Positions 35,329 to 44,820 of a stretch of 64,000 nucleotides of DNA are shown piece by piece. How positions within the stretch are numbered: the first letter of the stretch is position 1; every line of letters begins with the position of its first letter. A program made the translations under genes and the position numbers. This DNA is from Selenomonadaceae bacterium (GTDB lineage Bacteria > Bacillota > Negativicutes > Selenomonadales > Selenomonadaceae). The notes beneath the pieces were generated by a model. The model did not search any database. It was not told the origin of the DNA and saw nothing but the letters and a program-made list of their open reading frames with translations. The stretch covers positions 1 to 64,000 of the forward strand of contig JAFRRH010000050.1 of the NCBI GenBank assembly GCA_017428215.1, read 5' to 3'.

Positions 35329-36788
35329 TGCCCTCCGTCGGCTTCAAAAATCGACAGCGGCAAATCGACGCCGTTAATTTTAAACTTATCCATAAATGAC
35401 GGTTGCATACCCGTTGCCTCAAAATGCCCGACTGATTTCCCATTATCATCAATATAATCTTGCACATACTGGAATAAATCCTGCAAAATAATCGTGTCGC
35501 CTTCCATGCCTTGCACTTCGCTGATATAAGTAATTTTTCGGCTACCGTCACGAATACGCGATTGTTGCAGAATCAAATCGATTGCGGCGGAAATTTGCGT
35601 TCGGATTGCGCGAACGGGTAATTCCATGCCAGCCATTAAAACCATAGTTTCCAAACGTGATAAGGCGTCGCGTGGTGTATTGGCGTGGGCAGTCGTCAAG
35701 GATCCGTCGTGACCGGTATTCATCGCTTGCAACATGTCGAGAGCCTCGCCGCTACGAACCTCGCCAACGATAATCCTATCTGGACGCATACGCAGAGCAT
35801 TTCTAACTAAGTCGCGGATTGCGATTGCGCCCTCGCCCTCAATATTCGGCGGACGTGATTCAAGCCTTACAACGTGATCTTGTTGCAATTTCAATTCGGC
35901 GGCGTCTTCAATCGTGACAATTCTGTCGTCGTCGGGTATAAATGAACTCAACGTGTTAAGCGTCGTCGTCTTGCCCGAACCCGTGCCGCCGCTTACCAAA
36001 ATATTCAGCCGTGCTTTAACACTCGCCTCTAAAAATGTTGCCATGCGCTCATCAAGCGTCCCGAATCTTATTAAGTCTTGAACGCTAAGAGCCGACTTGG
36101 AAAATTTACGAATCGTAACCATTGAGCCATCGAGCGCAAGCGGCGGAATAATTATATTGACGCGGGAACCGTCAGCAAGGCGGGCGTCAACCATCGGAGC
36201 GGACTCGTCTATTCTTCTGCCGAGCGGCGACAAAATTTTTTCGATAATATTCATGAGGTGCGTCTCGTCGTGAAATTTTACGTCGGTGCGGTGCAATTTG
36301 CCTTTTTGCTCCACGAAAACTTTTGATGCGCCGTTAATCATCACTTCTGTTATCGATTCATCTTTCAACAGCGGCTCAATCGGTCCCAAGCCTAAAATTT
36401 CGTCGCAAATGTCCGCGATAATTTGTAGTCGTTCACCGCGTGAAAATATGCTCGCTTGCTCGTCAAAAGCTCTGTGACAATAGCCCGCTACAATCTCTTG
36501 AATTTCGTCGCGTGTACGCCCCGAACCTGCAAGCAATTCCTGTTCGTCGGCTGACATTTCGGAAACTATCTGTCTATGAATTCTAAGCTTCAACTGCTGA
36601 TACGTACTTTCTGACGTATCTGTTGGTCGATAGCCTGTAAATGTTTCGACTTTGCTAGTTGGCAAATTTTCATCGAACGCCGATTTTATTCTTGAAACTT
36701 GCGGCTCGTTTTTGGCTTGCGAAAGTATTTCTTCCTGTGAAAGCAACTCCGCATTTTTTCGCCCGCCTAATCTTTCCAACAATCCCAT
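35319..36788 (-). CDS. tadA: Tad pilus assembly ATPase (TadA/CpaF)
   Basis: 489 residues. Hexameric secretion ATPase powering Flp pilus assembly. Walker [20 protein letters not shown] near 255-275, Asp box [12 protein letters not shown], Walker [22 protein letters not shown] and His box [12 protein letters not shown]. An N-terminal ~130-residue helical region precedes the domain, as in CpaF. Confidence 0.95.
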   Translation of the reverse strand: MGLLERLGGRKNAELLSQEEILSQAKNEPQVSRIKSAFDENLPTSKVETFTGYRPTDTSESTYQQLKLRIHRQIVSEMSADEQELLAGSGRTRDEIQEIVAGYCHRAFDEQASIFSRGERLQIIADICDEILGLGPIEPLLKDESITEVMINGASKVFVEQKGKLHRTDVKFHDETHLMNIIEKILSPLGRRIDESAPMVDARLADGSRVNIIIPPLALDGSMVTIRKFSKSALSVQDLIRFGTLDERMATFLEASVKARLNILVSGGTGSGKTTTLNTLSSFIPDDDRIVTIEDAAELKLQQDHVVRLESRPPNIEGEGAIAIRDLVRNALRMRPDRIIVGEVRSGEALDMLQAMNTGHDGSLTTAHANTPRDALSRLETMVLMAGMELPVRAIRTQISAAIDLILQQSRIRDGSRKITYISEVQGMEGDTIILQDLFQYVQDYIDDNGKSVGHFEATGMQPSFMDKFKINGVDLPLSIFEADGGQWK

Positions 36789-36792
36789 ATTA

Positions 36793-37209
36793 TCAGTCTT
36801 CCTTATAAGCAGTTTTTACAACGGTGTACTTCGGCGGCAAAAACATTTTGAGAACGGAATTATCCTTAACTGAATCCTTTAACTTAACTTGAACGCCGTA
36901 TGTAAAAAAATTCGTGTTGTTTTCGGGGTGTTCGGTGTCAGGGATACGTTTCGGCGAATTCACTTTATCCATTTCATACCAAGTTAAAAACAGTTTCGTA
37001 TCTCTAATTTTTTTCTTGACGGCATCGGTAGGCTCCCCGCCGTTCTCTACAGCACTTTTTGCCGCCGCCGCCGCCGCTGAATCTAATGTTACAACGTCAA
37101 TAAATAAAAATCCTAATTGAATCAGCGCGACTAGCAACAATGCAAATATCGGCAATATCAGCGCGAATTCTACTGTTGCCTGCCCGCGTCGCTTAAAAAA
37201 TTTTTTCAT
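36793..37209 (-). CDS. tadE: TadE-like minor pilin
   Basis: About 138 residues from ATG 37209 (MKKFFKRRGQATVEF), which follows GCAGGTGA; a longer frame reaching 37299 runs through a terminator stem. RRGQATVEFALILPIFALLLVALIQLGFLF is the TadE signature: a basic leader, the G-x4-E processing motif and one membrane helix. A prepilin peptidase is expected to process it. tadA follows 4 bp downstream. Confidence 0.85.
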   Translation of the reverse strand: MKKFFKRRGQATVEFALILPIFALLLVALIQLGFLFIDVVTLDSAAAAAAKSAVENGGEPTDAVKKKIRDTKLFLTWYEMDKVNSPKRIPDTEHPENNTNFFTYGVQVKLKDSVKDNSVLKMFLPPKYTVVKTAYKED

Positions 37210-37224
37210 AACGTTCACCTGCCT

Positions 37225-37268
37225 TTGAAAAAATAGCCCCTCAACGTGAATCGAGGGGCTTAATTTAT
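37225..37268 (-). terminator. Intra-operon terminator or attenuator between flp genes and tadE
   Basis: Minus strand AGCCCCTC-GATTCACGTT-GAGGGGCT followed by ATTTTTTC. It would leave major pilin mRNA in excess over tadE-tadA-tadC. Confidence 0.75.
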
Positions 37269-37382
37269 TCGACCGTGTGATTGCCGAGACATGATTCAAA
37301 AATTTATGTGGACGCTCATTTATTCCTCATGCCCCTTCAACAAGCCGAAAATTTATATCGTATGCCAATTAACAGATTATCA

Positions 37383-37604
37383 TTAGGAAGTTGCCGTAGC
37401 TGCCGAATCATATTGTGCATCCATATCAGTCAGAACGGCTTTAGCATTGCTAACGTTATTCTTGACGGCATCTTTCATTCCGCTTTGGGTAACCAGATAG
37501 ACACCGATAATCGCGACGAAGCCGAGAATCAATGCGTACTCAACGACGCCCTGTCCTTTCTCCTTGAGAAATTCCTGGATTTTCTTTTGAATCTTTTGCA
37601 ACAT
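37383..37604 (-). CDS. Flp-type major pilin 1
   Basis: 73 residues. Leader MLQKIQKKIQEFLKEKG, processing motif G|QGVVEY (Glu at +5, Tyr at +6), then the hydrophobic helix ALILGFVAIIGVYLV and a short polar tail. Structural subunit of the Tad pilus. AAAGGAG precedes the ATG. Confidence 0.9.
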   Translation of the reverse strand: MLQKIQKKIQEFLKEKGQGVVEYALILGFVAIIGVYLVTQSGMKDAVKNNVSNAKAVLTDMDAQYDSAATATS

Positions 37605-37740
37605 GATAGTTTTCTCCTTTCCTTGGAATATTTATCATTACCCCGCATTGTCGGCATCAGTCCACAGTTTAGCCGAGCTGCGAGAAGTCCGTTGGCTTAT
37701 TTAAAAATTTTAGCATGTAAAATTAGCGAAACAAATTAAA

Positions 37741-38030
37741 TTAAGGGACTGCTGGATCCGGTCCGGTACCATTCATTTGATCTGGTCCAGAACCTCCAAT
37801 TTTTCCAATGTTGGCGGCATCGGTATATGCTGTATTCATGTCATTCAGAACTTGTTTAGCATTGCCCACATTACTTTGGACAGCATCTTTTATTCCGCTC
37901 TGGGAAACCAGATAGACACCGATGATCGCGACGAAGCCAAGAATTAGCCCGTACTCAACGACGCCCTGCCCTTTTTGCGAAGTGGGAGGGTAATATCTTT
38001 TTTAATTTTTCACGAATCTTTTTGAACATG
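37741..38030 (-). pseudogene. Flp-type pilin 2, frameshifted in the leader
   Basis: Starts MFKKIREKLKKILP like pilin 3, but where pilin 3 has nine C this copy has CCCTCCCAC and one base fewer before TTCGC. The start frame therefore ends after about 24 codons. The other frame gives the full mature pilin, QGVVEYGLILGFVAIIGVYLVSQSGIKDAV onward, to TAA at 37741. Because the C-tract is interrupted it is unlikely to slip back, so this copy looks locked off. Confidence 0.8.
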
Positions 38031-38085
38031 ATAGTTGTCTCCTTTCCCTGGAGAGATTTATCCGATTACAATTCGCTGTGTTCTG

Positions 38086-38391
38086 TTACGGGAATGATGG
38101 CGCCCCCTGACCTGGGAGCGGGCTATCGGGGTCGAGGTTTGCACCGCTACCTTCGGCTGAATCAATGGTTCCAGCGGCTAAGCCGTATTCGATATTCATG
38201 TTAGACAGAACAACTCTAGCATTGCTTACGTTATCCTTGACGGCGTCTTTTATTCCGCTCTGAGAAACTAGATAGACACCGATAACCGCGACGAAGCCAA
38301 GAATTAGCCCGTACTCGACGACGCCCTGCCCTTTTTGCGAAATGGGGGGGGGTAATATTTTTTGTAATTTCTCACGAATCCTTTTGAACAT
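38086..38391 (-). CDS. Flp-type pilin 3 with poly-C tract in its leader
   Basis: 101 residues. Leader MFKRIREKLQKILPPPISQKG contains a run of nine C (38344-38352 as G on the plus strand) coding PPP, in frame here. Then come G|QGVVEYGLILGFVAVIGVYLV and a longer, Gly/Pro/Ser-rich acidic tail. A tract change of one base would abolish the pilin, so expression is probably phase variable. Confidence 0.85.
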   Translation of the reverse strand: MFKRIREKLQKILPPPISQKGQGVVEYGLILGFVAVIGVYLVSQSGIKDAVKDNVSNARVVLSNMNIEYGLAAGTIDSAEGSGANLDPDSPLPGQGAPSFP

Positions 38392-38447
38392 GACATTTGT
38401 CTCCTTTCCTTGGAAAATATAACTTCAACTGTTCTGGACAGAAAAAA

Positions 38448-38681
38448 TCAAAAGTCAGGGTCGGCATCAGGGGATATAACGTAGTTTGGAGCATTGTCAT
38501 ATGCTTCGTTAAAAGTCGTAAATTGGGAGACAATATTCCCAAGCGTTCTGCGGAAAATGCCTATAAAATTATCAGAACCGGTAAAGGCGACAGCAATAAC
38601 CGCCACAAAGCCAAGCAAGAGTGCGTACTCGACGACGCCTTGACCTTTCTGCGCGAAGTACTCGCGAATTTTTTTCAACAC
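38448..38681 (-). CDS. Flp-type pilin 4
   Basis: 77 residues: leader MLKKIREYFAQKG, motif G|QGVVEYALLLGFVAVIAVAF, then a polar tail unlike pilins 1-3. First pilin gene after tadB in transcription order. Possibly a minor or tip subunit. Confidence 0.85.
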   Translation of the reverse strand: MLKKIREYFAQKGQGVVEYALLLGFVAVIAVAFTGSDNFIGIFRRTLGNIVSQFTTFNEAYDNAPNYVISPDADPDF

Positions 38682-38693
38682 ATCAAACGCCTC

Positions 38694-39659
38694 CTACTCG
38701 ATTTTTATGTTGACTATTTTGCGAATCACGATGAACCCGACAATTTCCATAACTACTGCTACGCCCAGAATAATCGTACCAATTTGACTTTCCAGCATTT
38801 CATCGAAATGATTTGGACTAACGAGGAGCATTCCGCCTGCGATAAATATTGGCAATAACGACACCGCCCACGAAGACATTCTACCTTGAGCAGTCAGCGT
38901 CAAAATTTCGCGGCGCATACGGATTCGGTCTTGAATTGTGTAGCTTATGTTGTCAAGGACTTGCGCAAGGTTGCCGCCGATTTCGCGCTGAATCAAAACT
39001 GCAGTAATTACTAGATGAAAATCTCCGCTATCGACGCGCTTATCCATATCCTCTAAAGCCTCGTCCATTTGCATACCGTAGGAAATATCTCGCATGACGT
39101 GGGCGAATTCGTCGCTGATAGGCGGCTCCATTTCCTTAGAAACTAAATCCATAGCTTGTACGAAACTGAAACCTGCCCTTAGAGAGTTGGCGACAGTTGT
39201 TAGACAATCGCCGAGCTGATTTACGAAAAGATTTCTCCGCCTGATAACCATGCGCCTAAGCAGAAAACATTCAGCAACGATAATACCTATGGCGGTCATC
39301 ACGGCTCCTTTAGAATTAAGCGTAATTGCCAGAACTATTAGTCCGCCGAGCGTTGAAGTTAATATTACGGCAACGACGAATTCCGAGCCGAGCAAGGGAA
39401 GACCTGCGCGGCGCAAGGTGCCGTTGAGTTTAGTAAAGAACAAAGTTTCCGGAAGAAAGGCGGCAATTTTTTTGACGAATGCGACCGTCAACTTTACTGC
39501 CTTGTAATCCATTAAAGTTTGCGGCGGCTTTTCTTTTTCGGTGTAAAATCTCAATGCGTGGAATAAATTTATGTGGTACCTCGCCAGATAAGTCCGCACG
39601 AGGAAAAGCATTAAGACTACCGACAGCCCGCACAAGATTGATACTATACTAATAAGCAT
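38694..39659 (-). CDS. tadB: Tad pilus inner-membrane protein, TadB-like
   Basis: About 321 residues from ATG 39659, which overlaps the stop of the upstream cpaE-like gene by 11 bp (coupled translation). Type II secretion F domain: LGDCLTTVANSLRAGFSFVQAMDLVSKEMEPP, with membrane helices at the N-terminus, near 90-130 and at the C-terminus. Partner of TadC in the assembly platform. Confidence 0.88.
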   Translation of the reverse strand: MLISIVSILCGLSVVLMLFLVRTYLARYHINLFHALRFYTEKEKPPQTLMDYKAVKLTVAFVKKIAAFLPETLFFTKLNGTLRRAGLPLLGSEFVVAVILTSTLGGLIVLAITLNSKGAVMTAIGIIVAECFLLRRMVIRRRNLFVNQLGDCLTTVANSLRAGFSFVQAMDLVSKEMEPPISDEFAHVMRDISYGMQMDEALEDMDKRVDSGDFHLVITAVLIQREIGGNLAQVLDNISYTIQDRIRMRREILTLTAQGRMSSWAVSLLPIFIAGGMLLVSPNHFDEMLESQIGTIILGVAVVMEIVGFIVIRKIVNIKIE

Positions 39660-40746
39660 AATTGATAATCTCTTTGGCAAGCGTGTTAATTTTTTTTGAA
39701 AGAAGATTTTCGTAGTCCATAACGTTTTTTAATTTGCCGCTGTTCGCCGCCGAGACCATTAAGAATTCGTTCGGCAAAACGGCGGCAATTTTATGATTAA
39801 GTTGACGTTCGATTTCCGGCTTTTGCCTGTCATCAACGCGGCTCAACACGACGTTAATTTTTTTGCCGTATTGCTCCCACATCTCGAACATCGGCAAGGT
39901 TCGCTGAATATGTTTTATTTCAAAGCCCGTATTCAACATGCCGCAGACAAAGACGGTATCAGCAATTTCGCACATGTTGGTTGAGAAGGGACTGACACCC
40001 GACGGCAAGTCAATCAGCACGTAGTGGAAAAGAGTTTGCGCCATGCGAACGACTGCGGTTAAGCTTTCCACGTCTACCAGTTCGGAATATTCTAATCTGC
40101 GCGGACCGCACAAGAGTTGAATATTTTCCGCGACGGGCAAGAAGTAGGCATTTAATCTGATTGGCGACAGAAATTTTATATCGCGAGTAGCCTCAACGAC
40201 TGTCATCATCGGTTCCACGTCGAAGAAAATCGCCATATCGCTAAACTGTAAATCTGCGTCGATAATTGCAACCATATCGCCCGTTTGCCTAACGATAGAC
40301 AAGGCGAGATTTGCGATTAAAGTTGTCTTACCACTACGACCTTTCGCGCTGAAGAATGAAAATGAGCGCGGTTTAGTATTTTTAACGCCACGACTAAAAA
40401 TTTTTATGCCGTCAAGAATATCTTCGCCCGAAAAAGGTTTGATTAAGCAACCGACAGCTCCGCCGCGAATACTTTCAAAAGCTTTATCGGCGTCCCACTT
40501 GCTCATAATGCCGATAACAACAGCGTCGGGGAAAATTTCGGCGAATTCGGGCAAGCTATGGCGATTGTCATTGTCTTCAATATCGACGAGGAATAAATTA
40601 GGATTGAATACAGTACCTTGACCGAGCGCGGATTTTACCTCTCGATAGGACGATACGAGATTAAGTTGCGGCAATCGCTTAAAAATATTTTGGGTGTGAA
40701 TCCAAGTCGTGTTGTCGGCGTCAATCAAAATTGCGTTGTAATTCAT
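39649..40746 (-). CDS. CpaE/TadZ-like ATPase with N-terminal receiver-like domain
   Basis: 365 residues. Residues ~1-120 resemble a response-regulator receiver fold (ILIDADNTTW, LVDIEDND, GIMSKWDADKA, GCLIKPF). Residues ~130-365 are a MinD/ParA-type ATPase with deviant Walker A FFSAKGRSGKTTLIANLA and IIDADLQFSDMAIFFD. TadZ/CpaE proteins position the Tad machine at the cell pole. It forms a tandem pair with the next gene. Confidence 0.85.
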   Translation of the reverse strand: MNYNAILIDADNTTWIHTQNIFKRLPQLNLVSSYREVKSALGQGTVFNPNLFLVDIEDNDNRHSLPEFAEIFPDAVVIGIMSKWDADKAFESIRGGAVGCLIKPFSGEDILDGIKIFSRGVKNTKPRSFSFFSAKGRSGKTTLIANLALSIVRQTGDMVAIIDADLQFSDMAIFFDVEPMMTVVEATRDIKFLSPIRLNAYFLPVAENIQLLCGPRRLEYSELVDVESLTAVVRMAQTLFHYVLIDLPSGVSPFSTNMCEIADTVFVCGMLNTGFEIKHIQRTLPMFEMWEQYGKKINVVLSRVDDRQKPEIERQLNHKIAAVLPNEFLMVSAANSGKLKNVMDYENLLSKKINTLAKEIINYAY

Positions 40747-40758
40747 GATAAAAAATCC

Positions 40759-41565
40759 TCAACGGCTCCAAAGTTTCTTAAAGAACGAAATGATTCCGTT
40801 ATGCGTTGCCTGTTCGCTAACTTTCTTGCGGTTAGTGTAAAGCCCGACAAGTTCGTAAAGGTCGCGTTTGACTTTAGAATTTGAATCGGACAAAACGAGC
40901 GGGCAACCGGAGCGAATTGAATTGCTTGCTCCTTTAAAATCGTTGGAAATTTCATGATAAAATCTTTTGCCCAAAACCGTTTCGACATCGCCGGGATCAA
41001 TCAGAGTTTGCGAATCGCTACGATTTAAAACGGGTCGAACTTTATTTACGTCGTAGCCGAAACGCAGAATTGCTTCGTAGCCATTCTTGAGATTTTTAAT
41101 CGCGGGCACGAAATCGGCGACGCACAGGAAATTTATAATCGTGCTGATGTCCATAACCGCCATATTCATATCGTTGAATTCGGCTTTAGTATCGACGATT
41201 ATAAAGTTGAATTTGTCTATGTGGTTGATGATAGAAATGATTCTGCGCTCGTCCAAAGTGTAAGATTTTTCAACTTGGTAAGGCGCGGGCAATACGGAAA
41301 AGGAAACGTTGCCGTGACGGTACTCGCCGATATAATCTTGAACTTTGTTAACCGGCATAGACGGCGGAATATCGGCAATAGTCGGCACGCCTTGCAAGTT
41401 CAAATAATTTGCAACGTCGCCATACTGCAAATCCAAATCGATTAAGCAGACAGCGTTCCCGTCCTTAGCCAAACCTGCCGCCAAATTCGTAGCGACAAAA
41501 GTTTTGCCAATTCCGGAAGTCGTGCTGAAGACCGTTATAACAATGCTACTGCGTCCTTCCGCCAT
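40759..41565 (-). CDS. CpaE/TadZ-like ATPase without receiver domain
   Basis: 268 residues of MinD/ParA-like ATPase only: deviant Walker A VFSTTSGIGKTFVATNLA (residues ~12-29) and LIDLDLQYGDVANYLNL. Lies 12 bp ahead of the second CpaE-like gene, so the two could form a heterodimer. Confidence 0.85.
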   Translation of the reverse strand: MAEGRSSIVITVFSTTSGIGKTFVATNLAAGLAKDGNAVCLIDLDLQYGDVANYLNLQGVPTIADIPPSMPVNKVQDYIGEYRHGNVSFSVLPAPYQVEKSYTLDERRIISIINHIDKFNFIIVDTKAEFNDMNMAVMDISTIINFLCVADFVPAIKNLKNGYEAILRFGYDVNKVRPVLNRSDSQTLIDPGDVETVLGKRFYHEISNDFKGASNSIRSGCPLVLSDSNSKVKRDLYELVGLYTNRKKVSEQATHNGIISFFKKLWSR

Positions 41566-41570
41566 TTTAT

Positions 41571-42974
41571 TTACCTCTTATCGTCAAATGGTTCTAAAGT
41601 TATCTTATCGAAGTTTAGGTTAACGTCTTCTCTATTCTGCAATTCTTGTTTGCTCTGTTCAAAAGCGTTGTGCATTTCCTCAGTCATTGCGCCGGAATCA
41701 GTTGTTTCTATAACAGTCGGCGTGATTATGATGACAAGTTCGCGTTTATCTCGGCTTTTGTTTGTGTACTTGAAAAATTCGCCGATAATGGGAATGTCGC
41801 CGAGAAGCGGGATTTTCTGGACGCTTTTACCTTCGGAAGAATCCATAAGCCCGCCGATAAGCATTGACGTACCAGACTCAAGATTAACGACTGAATCAGC
41901 ATGACGGGTTGAAATAATCGGTTGCCCGTCAACGGCTTGTCCGCTAAGGTTGCTAACTTCTGCGTGAACGGCAACAGTGATTTTGTTATCGGCGTCAACT
42001 ATCGGCTTACACTGCAGGATAATTCCATAGTTTTCAAATTGCGTGCTACCGAAACCATAAGAATTTATCGCCCTGTAGGGAATTCTTCCGCCGATTTGGA
42101 TAGTAGCCTGTTCGCCGCTTAGTGTCGTAATACTCGGTCTGGAAAGAATTCTTGCCTTACCTTGCTCAACGAGGGCTTGAATCGACATTCCCAAGCTAGC
42201 GCGATGACGGTCAAACCACTTGAGCGGATTGTTACTGTAGCCGCCCCTGCCTATATCTTCGCCCGCAGTCAGATAGCCAGGCGAAATGCTAATCCCAGAA
42301 CCTTGTCCATATTGAAATCCCAAATCGCTGGTATTGTTTGAATTTATGTCGATAACTTGAGCCTCCAATTTTATCTGCGTCGGATTAGTCATCTTAAGCA
42401 AGTCGATAATGGAGCCGCTACTTTCAACTTTGCTAGGTTCTATGTCGTCACTGGAGTTGCTAGTTGATTCGCTCGTATCCAAATCAAGCTTGACATTACT
42501 GCCCGTGTTAATTGAAACATCAGAACTGCCGCCCACATAGAAACTTGCAACTTGAAGCGCGTAGTTGTGTTCGTATTGATTTTTAACGGAGCCAGTCAAG
42601 AGAATTTTTGAGCCGATTTTCTGCACGTGAACATCGGGAAGCCCGATTGCCTCTTGAATCAGAAGAGCTTGTCCGACGTCTTCGGGCGAAACGACAATCA
42701 TATACTCTTTAATTTGTCCTGGATTTGTCCATACCAAGACGACAGTTGTGCCGGCTCCGTGACCTTCAACCAAAAAGCCGGTTTTCAAGGTCGGATCCAC
42801 TTGTTTAACTACAGCAATACTCGGATTGCCGGAAGTTATTCTAGTTATGACGCTACCGACATTTACATAAGTAGTGGCGTTTACGTCGACTTTTACAACG
42901 TCTCTTGCCTCAACCGTTGTAGAAAATATTAGTAGCATAAATATAAGTGCAATAGATTTAAAAATTGTCTTCAA
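41571..42974 (-). CDS. Tad pilus outer-membrane secretin (RcpA/CpaC)
   Basis: 467 residues with a signal peptide (KTIFKSIALIFMLLIFSTTVEA), an N-terminal pilus/BON-type domain to ~165, and the secretin domain from ~195. The latter contains LSRPSITTLSGEQATIQIGGRIPY, LESGTSMLIGGLMDSSEGKSVQKIPLLGDIPIIGEFF and ELVIIITPTVIE. Forms the pilus pore, which requires an outer membrane and so supports a diderm host. Confidence 0.92.
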   Translation of the reverse strand: MKTIFKSIALIFMLLIFSTTVEARDVVKVDVNATTYVNVGSVITRITSGNPSIAVVKQVDPTLKTGFLVEGHGAGTTVVLVWTNPGQIKEYMIVVSPEDVGQALLIQEAIGLPDVHVQKIGSKILLTGSVKNQYEHNYALQVASFYVGGSSDVSINTGSNVKLDLDTSESTSNSSDDIEPSKVESSGSIIDLLKMTNPTQIKLEAQVIDINSNNTSDLGFQYGQGSGISISPGYLTAGEDIGRGGYSNNPLKWFDRHRASLGMSIQALVEQGKARILSRPSITTLSGEQATIQIGGRIPYRAINSYGFGSTQFENYGIILQCKPIVDADNKITVAVHAEVSNLSGQAVDGQPIISTRHADSVVNLESGTSMLIGGLMDSSEGKSVQKIPLLGDIPIIGEFFKYTNKSRDKRELVIIITPTVIETTDSGAMTEEMHNAFEQSKQELQNREDVNLNFDKITLEPFDDKR

Positions 42975-43001
42975 TGTAATCCCACCAAGTTAAATCAGGG
43001 A

Positions 43002-44063
43002 TTAATTTCCCCATTGAATAATTTCAAATGCGTCGTCTTGCTTTGTAGGGAGTTTGCCATTGTTTGGAATTACGGGGAGATTTGGCGACGGAACAGGTGC
43101 ACTTGGAACTGGTGCCGCTGGAATTACGGGAACGGGCGGAGTAGCAGGTTGTTTCGGCGGAGGAGGTTCACTGCTATCAGTCGCCGAATAATAATCCGTC
43201 TCGTGGATATACATGCTGTCACTACGCGGCTTTAACGGTCGGAGTGCAAGATAAATTCTTCCAATCGTCGTTGCGGCAGTTACTCTTGTAATCTCATCGG
43301 GCTTTAAAGCCAAAGTAATCATTCCAACGTTCTGCCCCATAGGTTGTTTTGCAACCTCATCACTTTTCGCCATAATCTCTTCTGCAGTCATCACCTCTTC
43401 GATATTTTCAGTAATGCCATCTGATTTTTTATCCTCGGAATTCTTTTTGTCGGCTCCTTTCTTATCTTTAGATTTAGGCTCTTGTATTTGCCTATCAGCA
43501 TTTTGGTTTATGCTAAGTAATAAGACATTTTCCATAAAAACCGAAGCTTTTGTGCCGCCTTCCACATTTTGAATTAAGATTATATCTACGTGGTCGCCGG
43601 CTTTTATAAGTCCTGATATAGCGGTTACATTGTTAACGGGAATTGTTACGGCTCGGCAATCATCTGGAATCATTCCAATAAAGCCGGCTTGCCTGTAATC
43701 AGTAAAAACTTTTTCCGTTGTCAAAATGTCGCCCGCAAATATTTCCAACTTTGTCGGGAGATTTAGGAACATTTCAATTTGGCTTGAAGTTCCCTTTGGC
43801 AACGAGTCAACGGCGAATTCTTTAACCCGCAACATGTCTTTTTGAATAACTACTCCGCGTGGAATATCGACTTTTGCCACGACAATTTTTGTAAGTTTTA
43901 TTTCTTTAGGTTGCGCGGCTTTCAAAGTACTTTCCATATGAGTGAGCGTAAAGTAGACCATTAAGACTACCAAAGCTCCGACGATTGCCGCCCCTGCTAG
44001 CAGTTGTCGCGGCGTAAATCGTTCAATCAGATTATTTAAGGTTTTTATGATTTTGGTAAACAA
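43002..44063 (-). CDS. cpaB: Flp pilus assembly protein CpaB/RcpC
   Basis: 353 residues. An N-terminal membrane helix (LLAGAAIVGALVVLMVYFTL), an SAF domain (VVAKVDIPRGVVIQKDML), the RcpC domain (AVTIPVNNVTAISGLIKAGDHVDIILI) and a C-terminal Pro-rich tail (PPPKQPATPPVPVIPAAPVP) likely reaching peptidoglycan or the secretin. A Lys/Asp-rich insertion lies near residues 195-225. Confidence 0.9.
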   Translation of the reverse strand: MFTKIIKTLNNLIERFTPRQLLAGAAIVGALVVLMVYFTLTHMESTLKAAQPKEIKLTKIVVAKVDIPRGVVIQKDMLRVKEFAVDSLPKGTSSQIEMFLNLPTKLEIFAGDILTTEKVFTDYRQAGFIGMIPDDCRAVTIPVNNVTAISGLIKAGDHVDIILIQNVEGGTKASVFMENVLLLSINQNADRQIQEPKSKDKKGADKKNSEDKKSDGITENIEEVMTAEEIMAKSDEVAKQPMGQNVGMITLALKPDEITRVTAATTIGRIYLALRPLKPRSDSMYIHETDYYSATDSSEPPPPKQPATPPVPVIPAAPVPSAPVPSPNLPVIPNNGKLPTKQDDAFEIIQWGN

Positions 44064-44081
44064 GAAACTTTGCCTCCAACA

Positions 44082-44615
44082 TCACTGCGTTACGAGTTTC
44101 CACTTAGGGTTTACGGATGGTTCTATGTAATCCATTTCTGCCTTTGTTATGGGTGTCAATTTTTCTGTGCTTTTTGACGCAGCCGCGTAAGTTTTCAGCA
44201 AGAATTTTTGCTCGCCAAATACTTTGATAAAAATCGGCGGAACGTCTTTTTCCAGCTTGATAAAAAATTTATCATTTAAATCATCGGAATAATCGTCATT
44301 GGGATAGGTGTAAGTTCTTATGACGAAATCAGGTTTAAGATTATTCTTATCGGCAACTCCTTTTGCTGTTGAGCCGTCCAAAGTGAGGACTGCGTTATCG
44401 GCGGCACTTTGCAAATTCTGATAGTGCACATAGAGATTACCCATTTCAACGAGCAACGCCAAAATTCCAAGTACAAGCGGCAACAGCAAAATTGAGAAGA
44501 CTAAAACTTGACCTTTTTCGGGGCGAAGTCTCTTCTTAATCACGTTGAGCATTTCAATCATTCCCAGAAAGCCATTAGTACTTAAAAAATTGTTTCTATC
44601 CTCTTTACCCTTCAA
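44082..44615 (-). CDS. TadE/TadG-like pilus protein, first gene of the tad operon
   Basis: Up to 177 residues. EKGQVLVFSILLLPLVLGILALLVEMGNLYVHYQNLQSAADNAVL is the Tad N-terminal helix and Ala-rich segment. The start is uncertain: a TTG at 44615 or ATGs near 44552-44561 with a weak SD. Immediately upstream is a promoter-like region with a run of ten C. Confidence 0.75.
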   Translation of the reverse strand: MKGKEDRNNFLSTNGFLGMIEMLNVIKKRLRPEKGQVLVFSILLLPLVLGILALLVEMGNLYVHYQNLQSAADNAVLTLDGSTAKGVADKNNLKPDFVIRTYTYPNDDYSDDLNDKFFIKLEKDVPPIFIKVFGEQKFLLKTYAAASKSTEKLTPITKAEMDYIEPSVNPKWKLVTQ

Positions 44616-44640
44616 AAAATTTAAAACTAACTACTTGCGT

Positions 44641-44672
44641 ATAATACGATACTAGGGGGGGGGGTATTGCAA
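44641..44672 (-). promoter_or_regulatory. Putative tad operon promoter with poly-C spacer
   Basis: Minus strand TTGCAA (44667-44672) and TATTAT (44641-44646) are 20 bp apart, and ten of those bases are an uninterrupted C-run (44655-44664 as G). Loss of two or three C would give the optimal 17-18 bp. This resembles known phase-variable promoters in which spacer length sets strength. The box assignment is by eye. Confidence 0.5.
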
Positions 44673-44820
44673 GGGGTTTGAAAAAATTTTTTTATTAAAA
44701 GTTGCTAAGAAAAATATATTTATCGGAAAAGCTGATTACCTATTCTTATAGCTTTAAGACAATTTTCTGGCTCGTCAAAAAATTTTTATTGAGCATAAGG
44801 ACAGCTTCAAATTTTAAATA

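Noticed and set aside
36793..37299. A longer tadE reading frame starting at 37299
   Set aside because: It would run through a terminator hairpin, and the ATG at 37209 has the SD and the conserved leader.
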